Part shown: piece by piece, positions 1-6,386 of the stretch | Layout: each line of letters starts with the position of its first letter | Position numbering within the stretch: position 1 is the stretch's first letter | NCBI GenBank assembly: GCA_944391895.1 | Contig: CALXVF010000034.1 | Location: 1-10,313 of the forward strand | Source of the DNA: an uncultured Clostridia bacterium | Lineage (GTDB): Bacteria; Bacillota; Clostridia; TANB77; CAG-508 | DNA: 10,313 nt | Reading direction: 5' to 3' | The notes under the pieces: model-generated | The model's input: the letters and a program-made list of their open reading frames with translations, nothing else | What the model was told of the DNA's origin: nothing | The model's database searches: none | Position numbers and translations under genes: made by a program

Positions 1-527
1 GTATCAACATCTGTAATTCCGTGTCCTAATGCTGCAAATTTACCTGTTGCTGCTTCATAATATGTTAGAGTTCCTACTCCTGCTGCTGCATCTCTTACCC
101 ACAAACCTAACATATATCCATTATTTAATCCTTTTACTGGAGTTATACTTGTATATATTGATTCCCCATTTCTTTTATATTTGATGGAAATTTCTTTTCC
201 ACCGCTAGCATTCACAATATTAATTAATGCTTGTGTATTACTTACTTCTTGTCCATTTATTTCTTGTATTAAATCTCCTTCTTTTATTCCTGAATTTTCA
301 TAAGGAATGTGTTTTTCTCCATCTTCTCCATCTATTTCTGACATTCCCACAACTAATACTCCATCTGTATATAATTTAAGTCCGATTGTCCTTCCTATCG
401 GATTTACATATCTTTTACTTGAGGCATTAACTGTTTGCATGAAGTCTTGGTTTTGAATTCCTAGTAAATTAATGTATAAAGTAAGGCATATGATTATTAA
501 TATTACTGGCAAGATTTTTTTCTTCAT
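1..527 (-). CDS. spoIVB: SpoIVB peptidase, N-terminal part (cut by window edge)
   Basis: I translated this by hand from the ATG at 527, which follows a GGAGG site at 532-536; the frame stays open to base 1 (175 residues). Visible: a membrane anchor at about residues 5-24, a PDZ-like domain at about 45-130 with the typical SGIKEGDLIQEINGQEV stretch, then the start of the S55 peptidase domain with GLWVRDAAAGVGTLTYYE and the ALGHGITD motif. His169 in that motif corresponds to the catalytic His of SpoIVB; the catalytic Ser lies outside the window. In Bacillus the forespore secretes SpoIVB into the intermembrane space, where it cleaves SpoIVFA and so triggers pro-sigma-K processing. It stands apart from the pilus operon, behind a terminator. 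No convincing sigma-F or sigma-G promoter could be picked out. In many clostridia spo0A follows this gene, but that would be beyond the window. Confidence 0.93.
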   Translation of the reverse strand, partial: MKKKILPVILIIICLTLYINLLGIQNQDFMQTVNASSKRYVNPIGRTIGLKLYTDGVLVVGMSEIDGEDGEKHIPYENSGIKEGDLIQEINGQEVSNTQALINIVNASGGKEISIKYKRNGESIYTSITPVKGLNNGYMLGLWVRDAAAGVGTLTYYEAATGKFAALGHGITDVD

Positions 528-565
528 AATTTCCTCCATTTTCAATATTGTTTTTTAAGTTATTT

Positions 566-657
566 TTATAATATATTTTTCGATTCCCGGTGCGAGAGCG
601 CACCGTACGGCTCGCTCCAAGCCTTCGCTCCCCTTGAATCGAAAGAATATATTATAA
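566..657. repeat. 92-bp stem-loop element with AT-rich arms and GC-rich core
   Basis: The arms at 566-586 and 636-657 are inverted repeats that match completely apart from one extra base in the right arm (TTATAATATATT...TTTCGATTC). They enclose a core at 587-635 that is strikingly GC-rich against its surroundings. Inside the core are a perfect 7-bp hairpin with a 4-base loop (CGGTGCG/CGCACCG on the minus strand) and a GGCT/AGCC hairpin. It lies between the terminator of the 624-residue gene and the start of spoIVB, and so may be in the spoIVB leader or upstream of its promoter. It resembles the element at 2667-2753 in size and plan. Function unknown: REP-like repeat, non-autonomous element or RNA structure are all possible. 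Confidence 0.7.
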
Positions 658-702
658 CAACATCTTGAAATTTAATTTTGCAAAAATTTAAATAAATTCC
701 AC

Positions 703-740
703 AAAAAAATGATTACTCTTATTAGAATAACCATTTTTTT
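703..740 (-). terminator. Rho-independent terminator after the 624-residue gene
   Basis: On the minus strand an A7 run is followed by a stem of about 10 bp (ATGGTTATTC paired with GAGTAATCAT, two G-U pairs), a 6-base loop TAATAA and then T7. It starts 13 bases after the stop codon at 754. The A/T flanks also pair, so the hairpin could act in both directions, but no plus-strand gene converges on it. Confidence 0.85.
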
Positions 741-753
741 ATGAATTATTAAA

Positions 754-2628
754 TTAATAAAAATTAAAATAATCTGAAATTTTATACAAATTATATTTTT
801 CTCTGGCCAGTGCTGTTACATATGCCTTTCTAACATTTGTTCCAGTATTTTGAGTAGATATTATATTTCCTTCTGAATCTAACATTTCTAATGGGTCACC
901 TGTAATAAGATTATCAGAAGTGAAGTTTACCTCATTTCTACCTATTACACACTCATAAGCTCCTGAACCTGAATGTGGATAATAGTAAAATGTACGAGTT
1001 TCTGTTGTGCTTACATTATTTATATCATACATTACAGTTTGTTGTTCATAATCTATATTATTATATCCCATTAAATCGCCAGAATTTTGAGTGTTTACAG
1101 TAATACATCTAGGATTGTGATATGTTCCTCCTACATCTGAACTTCTATTTCCAGTTTCTCTACTTCTTACTAATATTGCATCTCTTGAAACAAATTCTTT
1201 ATTCTTTGTGTTTATTACAACTGAATAGTTACTATAGTATTTAAAGTTCCCTATTGGCATTCCTTGCATAAAACTTACTACAGTTATATTGTTCGTTATG
1301 TTATACCAGTCTTCTTCTGTTAATACTGGAAGTGCAAATTCATATCCTGAATTTTGATGTATGTTGAAGTTAGCTATTATACTCATTAAGTTTGATTCTA
1401 TCGAACTTATAATTACATCCATTCTATGTTCATTAAATATTGATGATTCTACTTCTGGGTCATTATCATTATTTATTCTGAAAACATCATTTACATCATA
1501 AGTTGTACGTGCATGTATAGGAGTTGTTACTCCATTTTGAGTTTTTGTATAGTTTAATTGATTGTTATATGTATCTGTTACTACTTGGACTGTAACTCCG
1601 CTAAACAAATCATTTATTACATAATTTGAAAAACTTAATGCATCATCATAATATCTATATGCACTTCTATCTATGAAGTTACTTTGATTTAAACTACTAT
1701 ATGTTGCATTTGAATCATTTAAAACATATTTTGCTAAATCATTTGCCTCATTTTCACTTAAATAGTTTCTCAAATTATTATTTAATCTAAAAATATTGAT
1801 TCCATTGTATGAAAGGGCATTTGTTTGTGGATTTGTATCCCAATAATATTTTTGATTATTGAAATACACATATTGATAATATATTGATTGTCCTCCATTC
1901 CAAGGTTCTAAGTTTGTACTTTCTGATAGAGAATCTAATACAACAGCATATTCACCCAATGTTTCTGGTGTAATTTGAACTCCATGTGCTGTAATATTTC
2001 CACTTGCATCTTTTGTTACATCACTTGGATTAATTAAATATCCTGATCTATTTACTATATTTCCATTTTTGTCAGTTCCCATTACTGTTATATAATTATC
2101 CAATGTATAGTTTACAATTATATCAAATTTATTTGTATCTCTATATTCACAAGTATAATATATATATGGCTTTATTCCATTTATTGAGGTTAATTCGCTC
2201 GAGTTTTCATTAGAATATACTTGGTCAAGTGTACCATCCCCATCAATATCATTTAGTTCAACCATATTTTGATAATCGCCATATAGATAATATCCATCAT
2301 ACATAGTGAATAAAAGTGCAGGTACGTATCCTTGCAAATCTTGCAGTGTATAACCTGATGACCCTAGTCCTGAAGCTAAACTATTGTAAAATGAATTTAC
2401 TGATGCTGAAATATCTCTTATTTTAGAATCATTAATTGTAGAATAACCATTGTTTATTGTATTCATCTGAAAAGCCCTTACAGCATCATATGTAGAGTTA
2501 TATAAGATAGTATCATATTGTGCTTGCGTTTTTAGTACTTCTCTATTATTTGCCGTATATTCAGATAAAACCATTGCGATTGGCACTACTATTATTATAA
2601 ATATTACACCAAGTTGCTGTAATTTCAT
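754..2628 (-). CDS. Large exported pilus-associated protein, putative tip or adhesin subunit (624 aa)
   Basis: One hydrophobic helix at about residues 6-22 follows a short MKLQQLG start; the remaining 600 or so residues are hydrophilic, rich in Tyr, Asn and Ser, and lack further membrane segments, as in an exported anchored protein. Residues 38-120 form a conserved-looking block (YDTILYNSTYDAVRAFQ, then YVPALLFTMYDGYYLY) that I recall from unnamed clostridial proteins near similar operons. Residues 127-135 read DIDGDGTLD, a DxDxDGxxD calcium loop of the kind known from the pilus tip protein PilY1. The start at 2628 is supported by AAAGGAAAG just upstream. It follows the pilin operon in the same direction but behind a hairpin, with its own candidate promoter, and has its own terminator. 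A role as tip, adhesin or large minor pilin is inference from position, anchor and calcium loop; no catalytic motif was seen. Confidence 0.85.
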   Translation of the reverse strand: MKLQQLGVIFIIIVVPIAMVLSEYTANNREVLKTQAQYDTILYNSTYDAVRAFQMNTINNGYSTINDSKIRDISASVNSFYNSLASGLGSSGYTLQDLQGYVPALLFTMYDGYYLYGDYQNMVELNDIDGDGTLDQVYSNENSSELTSINGIKPYIYYTCEYRDTNKFDIIVNYTLDNYITVMGTDKNGNIVNRSGYLINPSDVTKDASGNITAHGVQITPETLGEYAVVLDSLSESTNLEPWNGGQSIYYQYVYFNNQKYYWDTNPQTNALSYNGINIFRLNNNLRNYLSENEANDLAKYVLNDSNATYSSLNQSNFIDRSAYRYYDDALSFSNYVINDLFSGVTVQVVTDTYNNQLNYTKTQNGVTTPIHARTTYDVNDVFRINNDNDPEVESSIFNEHRMDVIISSIESNLMSIIANFNIHQNSGYEFALPVLTEEDWYNITNNITVVSFMQGMPIGNFKYYSNYSVVINTKNKEFVSRDAILVRSRETGNRSSDVGGTYHNPRCITVNTQNSGDLMGYNNIDYEQQTVMYDINNVSTTETRTFYYYPHSGSGAYECVIGRNEVNFTSDNLITGDPLEMLDSEGNIISTQNTGTNVRKAYVTALAREKYNLYKISDYFNFY

Positions 2629-2641
2629 AGCTTTCCTTTCT

Positions 2642-2656
2642 TACACAAATTGTGTA
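2642..2656. promoter_or_regulatory. Operator-like palindrome with repeated half-sites
   Basis: TACACAAATTGTGTA is a perfect palindrome around a central A, placed directly before the ribosome binding site of the 624-residue gene. The half-site AAATTGTGTAT occurs at 2647-2657 and again at 2664-2674, 17 bases apart, and a related inverted copy, ATACACAAAT, lies at 2746-2755. A repressor site or a small RNA hairpin hiding the start region are both possible. No regulator is known from the window. Confidence 0.4.
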
Positions 2657-2666
2657 TCATTTGAAA

Positions 2667-2753
2667 TTGTGTATTTAAAATTTTGCAGTTCCGCGCAGCT
2701 TGGAGAAATTTCCAATTTCGACAGCAAGGAACAAAAAATTTTAAAATACACAA
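2667..2753. repeat. 87-bp stem-loop element upstream of the 624-residue gene
   Basis: The arms at 2667-2692 and 2728-2753 are both 26 bases long and nearly complementary (TTGTGTATTT(T)AAAATTTT...GTTCC), differing by one indel on each side and two mismatches. The core at 2693-2727 is richer in GC and can form an inner TTGGA/TCCAA stem. If transcription starts at the candidate promoter at 2779-2807, the whole element lies in the 5' leader of the 624-residue gene. Its plan and the core word GCTTGGAG recur in the element at 566-657, although the arm sequences differ. Confidence 0.65.
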
Positions 2754-2763
2754 ATAATTTAAT

Positions 2764-2805
2764 AACAAAATTGGATAGATTATAGCATCTACCCATTTTT
2801 TTGTT
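2764..2805 (-). terminator. Hairpin terminator at the end of the pilin operon
   Basis: On the minus strand, starting within the stop codon of the 173-residue gene, TGGGTAGAT pairs with ATCTATCCA across the loop GCTATA, and the A-rich and T-rich flanks (AACAAAA/TTTTGTT) lengthen the stem. The T-run downstream is short on the minus strand and perfect (T7) on the plus strand, so minus-strand termination may be only partial. That would let some transcripts read on into the 624-residue gene. Confidence 0.6.
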
Positions 2806-2807
2806 AC
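2779..2807 (-). promoter_or_regulatory. Candidate sigma-A promoter for the 624-residue gene, inside the terminator hairpin
   Basis: The minus strand reads TGCTATAAT, a perfect -10 box with the extended TG (TATAAT at 2779-2784). GTAACA (2802-2807, four of six consensus bases) lies 17 bases upstream as -35. Part of the -10 forms the terminator loop. A start here would give a leader of roughly 140 bases holding the stem-loop element and the palindrome. In AT-rich DNA such matches also arise by chance. Confidence 0.4.
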
Positions 2808-3325
2808 TTACCATTTACATTTACAATTCCACTATGTTGAGCAGTTATGCTAGCTGAGTTATTACCAGTAACACGATATACAAAGTCTTTTAATATGGTA
2901 GCTATAGTTCTATTTGTATTTCTAATAGTTACAGTAACTATGTCTCCTTCTTTTAGGAACATTACTCCATCGTCGTTTACATCATTCAATATTTGTGATG
3001 TATATTGGCTATAGTAATAATTTTCTCCAACTTTCGTCATTTCTGCTTCTGTTACTTTTTTACCTGGGTTATCATCTAATATTTGTACTTCTATTTCTAC
3101 CTCAAAAGCATTTCCTGTTGAGCTAATTACTTGTACAAAAGAATCATAATTATCTTGTGTAATTTTACCTGTAGATCTGATTTGATCAACAAATTCTGTT
3201 GTTGCTGTATCAACAGCTTGATTTGAGATATCATCAGTTCTATCAGCAGTTGACATTAGTGGAAAAATAAACATTAAAATTGCTGCTAAAAATATTGCTA
3301 TTACGGTTACTACTGTATCACTCAT
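2804..3325 (-). CDS. Pilin-like membrane-anchored protein with EF-hand-type loop (173 aa)
   Basis: A hydrophobic helix starts almost at the N-terminus (about residues 4-24, after MSDTV), followed by a helix-forming stretch (ISNQAVDTATTEFVDQIRS) and then a strand-rich domain. This is the plan of a pilin or pseudopilin without a cleavable leader. Residues 51-69 (STGKITQDNYDSFVQVISS) sit where the other subunits carry their shared motif. Residues 115-126 read DVNDDGVMFLKE, which fits an EF-hand calcium loop with Asp1, Asn3, Asp5, Gly6 and Glu12. The ATG at 3325 follows AAAGGAGGC, 15 bases after the stop of the preceding gene, so it is the last gene of the packed operon. I recall similar unnamed proteins (with NPGKK and LKEGDIV blocks) from clostridial genomes. 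The role as minor pilin is inferred from context and layout. Confidence 0.85.
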   Translation of the reverse strand: MSDTVVTVIAIFLAAILMFIFPLMSTADRTDDISNQAVDTATTEFVDQIRSTGKITQDNYDSFVQVISSTGNAFEVEIEVQILDDNPGKKVTEAEMTKVGENYYYSQYTSQILNDVNDDGVMFLKEGDIVTVTIRNTNRTIATILKDFVYRVTGNNSASITAQHSGIVNVNGK

Positions 3326-3340
3326 AACTGCCTCCTTTTA

Positions 3341-4171
3341 TTAAACTATTAATATATATTGAATTACTCTTTTTGTCGTTTGATTTCTTTTATTTACGAT
3401 TTCTCCATTATCTAGAATATCTACTGATCCAGTTATTGATGAATCTATATCATAATCTGGATTATCTTCATCTCCTGAACTACTTAAAACATTATTATAA
3501 TTGTATTCTCCATTTCTTTCTATAAATCGATAATCTTTACCTATCAATCCCCTTAGTTCATTATTTGAAGAGCCAAAATCTATTGTATAATAAGGTCCTA
3601 ATCCATCATTATCATTTGAAAATGAATTTCGTCCTGAATTAGATGTAGTTCTAGATGTATAATATTTATCAGTAGTTGTTCCATTTATGAATGCTCTTAT
3701 GAAGTTAAAGTCTGTAGCTTCTGATGCACTCCATGGTTCTCTTCTTACTTGCTCGTCTTGTATATCAAAACCATATACTCCTCTTGAACCAGAAAGTAAA
3801 GAAGAATTTTTTAAATAATTACTATCAGTTTCTGTATAATATAAAATCATTGGCTCTATGCTTGCAAATTTACCTGTGCTTTCATCATATCCTGTTCCTC
3901 TATAAAATACGACTGTATAGTTTTCTTTGTAATATCTATATAAACTAGGTATTACTGTTTCAACTCCTACTACTCTACTAGAAGCTGCAAGTGCGCTAGA
4001 CTCATTTTCATCTAGAGTTAATCTATCATAATATTCTTTTACATCTGCTTCTTGAGTTATTTGTGCTGATGTTTGTCTTACCATTGTAAAAGAATACATA
4101 GCAAGAGATAATGCTGTAACAAAAACTAGCATTGCAAAAGCCATTTTCATTGCGTCTATTGCATTTTCCAC
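3341..4171 (-). CDS. Large pilin-like subunit, GTG start (276 aa)
   Basis: The gene begins with GTG at 4169-4171, chosen because it gives MENAIDAMKMAFAML, matching the MENA start of three sister genes, and because AAGGAGGAG lies just upstream. The helix spans about residues 8-30. Residues 64-82 (SSRVVGVETVIPSLYRYYK) line up with the V-x-G-x-x-V-x-x-L motif of the family. The rest is hydrophilic and rich in Ser, Asn, Asp and Tyr, without Cys, and the protein ends in a short hydrophobic strand, RVIQYILIV. It is the longest of the operon's pilin-like proteins, so a minor or tip-proximal subunit is more likely than the main shaft subunit; this is inference. It lies 18 bases after the 199-residue gene and 15 bases before the 173-residue gene. 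Confidence 0.85.
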   Translation of the reverse strand: MENAIDAMKMAFAMLVFVTALSLAMYSFTMVRQTSAQITQEADVKEYYDRLTLDENESSALAASSRVVGVETVIPSLYRYYKENYTVVFYRGTGYDESTGKFASIEPMILYYTETDSNYLKNSSLLSGSRGVYGFDIQDEQVRREPWSASEATDFNFIRAFINGTTTDKYYTSRTTSNSGRNSFSNDNDGLGPYYTIDFGSSNNELRGLIGKDYRFIERNGEYNYNNVLSSSGDEDNPDYDIDSSITGSVDILDNGEIVNKRNQTTKRVIQYILIV

Positions 4172-4185
4172 ATTATCTCCTCCTT
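4156..4185 (-). promoter_or_regulatory. Ribosome binding site with an out-of-frame ATG competing with the GTG start
   Basis: The AAGGAGGAG site (4177-4185) is followed by ATG at 4171-4173, 5 bases after GGAGG, and by the real GTG start at 4169-4171, 7 bases after GGAGG. The ATG opens a five-codon frame (MWKMQ, stop at 4156-4158) that overlaps the start of the 276-residue gene in another frame. Initiation at the ATG would lower output of the pilin-like protein. Confidence 0.55.
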
Positions 4186-4189
4186 AATT

Positions 4190-4789
4190 TTAATCTTCTA
4201 TTGTTGTTATTTCAACTGACTTTAAATAGCCATTTTTCCAATATCCTGCTCCATATTCTTCTTTATTATTTAATTTATTACTCTGAGCAGTATTTACTCT
4301 ATATCTTTTACCGATTTTTATTTCACTAGAATTGGTTATATCTTCACCATCTAGTCTAACATATATCAAATTTCCCACTTCTTCATTTTGTGAGATTGCT
4401 TGTCTATTATTTGTTTGTATGTTTTGCATTAATGATCTTACTTGACTTCCTGAAACATTGCTTCCAAAATAATTTTCAAAATTCATGTTATGCATTTCTA
4501 CTACTTGTTCTTGTGAAGTGTTTATCGCTTCTTCTGTAAAACCATATACATTATTATATATTAATACACCAAGCATAACAATAAAAATGGCTATTAATAT
4601 AACTGCAAATATGATAAGAGCTTTATATATGTTAGTAACAGATTTTCCAGTAAAAATTCTTTGATTAAATGTTATTCCTTCTGATTTTTTTCTTAATCTT
4701 AGAAATAAAAACACAGTAAGAGATAATGCGATTATAAAAATTAGTATTACTATAATTACTTTTACTGTATCATTTAAATACTCTCCCAT
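4190..4789 (-). CDS. Pilin-like subunit with an extra N-terminal membrane helix (199 aa)
   Basis: There are two hydrophobic helices, at about residues 9-30 and 57-79, separated by a basic linker (RLRKK). From residue 52 on it aligns with the neighbouring 146-residue pilin-like protein: KALII, then LIYNN, HN..F..YFG..VSGSQV..L at about 100-120, IQ.NN, GN.IYV at 139-144, and G.YWKNGYLK at 182-190. The likely topology is N-terminus out, basic linker in the cytoplasm and C-terminal domain outside. It appears to be a tandem duplicate of the 146-residue gene that gained an N-terminal helix, or one whose extra helix was lost by the neighbour. The ATG at 4789 follows AAAGGAGAG and the gap to the upstream gene is 23 bases. 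A usual prepilin peptidase site is not seen. Confidence 0.85.
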   Translation of the reverse strand: MGEYLNDTVKVIIVILIFIIALSLTVFLFLRLRKKSEGITFNQRIFTGKSVTNIYKALIIFAVILIAIFIVMLGVLIYNNVYGFTEEAINTSQEQVVEMHNMNFENYFGSNVSGSQVRSLMQNIQTNNRQAISQNEEVGNLIYVRLDGEDITNSSEIKIGKRYRVNTAQSNKLNNKEEYGAGYWKNGYLKSVEITTIED

Positions 4790-4812
4790 TATCTCTCCTT
4801 TTAATTTTCATA

Positions 4813-5253
4813 TTATGAATTTACTTGTATTACTATAGTTTTAATGTATCCGTTTTTCCAATAAGCCTCTCCTGCTGCATCAGTATCAGTATATCCTTCA
4901 GTTGCAGGTAAATCTACATTATAAGTTCTTCCTGTTAAGATATCTGAAGAAGTTACAGGTTGATTACTAGAATCAATAACATAAATATAGTTTCCTATTT
5001 TTTCTCCATTTGCATTTGCAGCATTGTTGTTGGCTTGAATTTGTGTAAATAATCCTTTAACATTGCTTCCTGATACATAATCACCAAAATATCCTTGGAA
5101 TGGTGAGTTATGTGCAGAAATTTGTTGTGTATCAAGTGTTCCTGATGTAGCAACATCTTGTACGTTATTGTAAATAATAACTCCTAATCCAACAATTAAA
5201 ATTGATACTAAAATTGCGCCTGCAATAATTAATGCTTTTGATGCGTTCTCCAT
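4813..5253 (-). CDS. Leaderless pilin-like subunit (146 aa)
   Basis: MENASKALIIAG runs straight into a hydrophobic helix (residues 7-28), followed by IYNN and a small domain with HNSPFQGYFGDYVSGSNV at 48-65, IQANNN at 72-77, GNYIYV at 87-92 and YWKNGYIK at 131-138. The ATG at 5253 has an ideal AAAGGAGG site just upstream, so the missing leader is not due to a wrongly chosen start. It is the shortest member starting with MENA and contains no Cys. Its size and simple fold make it one candidate for a major shaft subunit, but nothing in the sequence proves this. It is the closest paralogue of the next gene downstream (199 residues). Confidence 0.87.
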   Translation of the reverse strand: MENASKALIIAGAILVSILIVGLGVIIYNNVQDVATSGTLDTQQISAHNSPFQGYFGDYVSGSNVKGLFTQIQANNNAANANGEKIGNYIYVIDSSNQPVTSSDILTGRTYNVDLPATEGYTDTDAAGEAYWKNGYIKTIVIQVNS

Positions 5254-5312
5254 AAAATTTTCCTCCTTTGATTTTTTTATTTTAAGTCTTATAGACTAAA
5301 TCTAATAACTAA

Positions 5313-5738
5313 TTAAATTTCTTCGAAATACAAATATTTTGTAAAATTGGTTTTGGCATGATATTCTATTTTTGTGCATTTAAATTTAAAATTTGAGTAA
5401 AAGTTTATAAAGTTTTCTATACCGTTTGTAGAAATACTTTCAGTTCTAATAATTTCCTCAGCTTCTTTAAATTTAATTTCAATTATTATAGAATTAGTTT
5501 CATTTTCAATATAGAAACCACTCTCATCTTTTTGTACTTCATTTTTTTCATTTCTATCTATTGTTTTATTTATAATAGTTGCAAGTTCTGTTCCTGTTAT
5601 TTCTTTATTATAAATATCAGTATACATTTTATTATTTTCTTCAATTTGCAAATTATTTATTCTATAACTTGCAAACATGTATGAAATACTTCCTACAGCT
5701 ATTATAACAATTATCGATAAAATTATATATTTTTTCAT
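5313..5738 (-). CDS. Small pilin-like exported protein (141 aa)
   Basis: After MKKY, a hydrophobic helix spans about residues 4-24, followed by a charged domain. YNKEITGTELATIINKTID at 43-61 aligns with the shared motif of the MENA-type proteins (compare YNRGSVRGYQMISLVNLARD in the 189-residue protein). The end, FKFKCTKIEYH...KYLYFEE, matches the C-terminal FECTKVVYD...KRMEFEQ of that same protein. It is therefore a diverged member of the pilin-like family without the MENA start. It is set off from its neighbours by larger gaps (70 and 59 bases) and has its own candidate promoter. The ATG at 5738 follows GAGGAAAT. I recall similar unnamed proteins from clostridia; the exact role is unknown. 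Confidence 0.82.
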   Translation of the reverse strand: MKKYIILSIIVIIAVGSISYMFASYRINNLQIEENNKMYTDIYNKEITGTELATIINKTIDRNEKNEVQKDESGFYIENETNSIIIEIKFKEAEEIIRTESISTNGIENFINFYSNFKFKCTKIEYHAKTNFTKYLYFEEI

Positions 5739-5754
5739 TTATTTCCTCTAAAAG

Positions 5755-5783
5755 ATTATAGCATTTGCAAAATTATTATGCAA
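5755..5783 (-). promoter_or_regulatory. Candidate internal promoter before the 141-residue gene
   Basis: The minus strand reads TGCTATAAT (TATAAT at 5755-5760), an extended -10 box, with a poor -35 (TTGCAT, 5778-5783) at the ideal 17-base spacing. The predicted start leaves only about 10 bases before the ATG, just enough for the GAGG site, so the match may be chance. The 70-base gap, larger than elsewhere in the operon, fits an internal promoter. Confidence 0.35.
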
Positions 5784-5808
5784 TATTTTATTATAATTTT
5801 ATATAGAT

Positions 5809-6369
5809 TTAATTTCTAATAATCTCATACCCATTTAATATTGCATTTGCATAATTTCCTGATGCATCATATATTGGGTGAAAAACTATTTTTGTTACTA
5901 ATCCTGTTCTTTGATTAAATGTAATATCATTTTCTGTTGTTGAAGCTGTAATTGTTATTTCAGCAGCAGAATCATTGATATTATCTATTTTTACATTTGT
6001 TAAATTGCAGTAATAATATGTTGAATTTCCATTGTTAGTTAAAAATTCATTAATATCATTAGAAATTACACTAGTTCCATCTATAAAAACATCTGCATAA
6101 TAGTCATCGCCAGGACTTGCTTCATATCTTGCATTATTTTGTTTTGCAAAATTTACAATAGATGCTATATCTTGTGAACTTATATTTGCTCTATATGCTA
6201 AATTTGTAAATCTTACATTAAATTGATTTATTTCTGATTCGCTAATTTGTTTATTAACATTTCGTGAATAGCTTCCAAAGCTAAATACTATATAAGAAGC
6301 TAATGAAAGAATCATTACACCAATTAGAACTTCTCCTGCCATTATTAATGCTTTAGATGCATTTTCCAT
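5809..6369 (-). CDS. Leaderless pilin-like subunit (186 aa)
   Basis: The protein starts MENASKALIMAG with a hydrophobic helix at about residues 7-31. EINQFNVRF at 46-54 and ANISSQDIASIVNFAKQNN at 61-79 match the family motif region of the 189-residue protein. The C-terminal part begins with YYYCNLTNV and returns as a strand with TGLVTKIVF, parallel to the Cys-containing C-terminal hairpin of the 189- and 141-residue proteins. The ATG at 6369 is fixed by GGGAGGAGGAG immediately upstream, 17 bases after the previous stop. A subunit of the filament is the best reading; major or minor status cannot be told from the sequence. Confidence 0.86.
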   Translation of the reverse strand: MENASKALIMAGEVLIGVMILSLASYIVFSFGSYSRNVNKQISESEINQFNVRFTNLAYRANISSQDIASIVNFAKQNNARYEASPGDDYYADVFIDGTSVISNDINEFLTNNGNSTYYYCNLTNVKIDNINDSAAEITITASTTENDITFNQRTGLVTKIVFHPIYDASGNYANAILNGYEIIRN

Positions 6370-6386
6370 TAGCTCCTCCTCCCGTT

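Noticed and set aside
528..660. Sigma-G or sigma-F promoter for spoIVB
   Set aside because: Expected from known regulation of spoIVB, but no pair of boxes with proper spacing could be identified with confidence.
566..2753. Integron attC sites as an explanation for the two stem-loop elements
   Set aside because: No convincing core-site pair, no integrase, and the neighbouring genes form conserved-looking operons rather than cassettes.
3724..4329. Plus-strand open frames at 3724-3948 and 4132-4329
   Set aside because: They lie opposite pilin-like genes with good starts, lack clear ribosome binding sites and give low-complexity Leu/Tyr/Phe-rich products, typical of antisense shadows in AT-rich DNA.
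5285..5297. Small hairpin AGTCT/AGACT between the 141- and 146-residue genes
   Set aside because: The stem is only 5 bp and no T-run follows on the minus strand, so it is not a credible terminator.
4653..5940. Identical 16-base stretch (and ITFNQR in protein) shared by the 199- and 186-residue genes
   Set aside because: The surrounding protein sequence does not align and the positions within each protein differ, so chance in AT-rich DNA is likely; not used as evidence of recombination.
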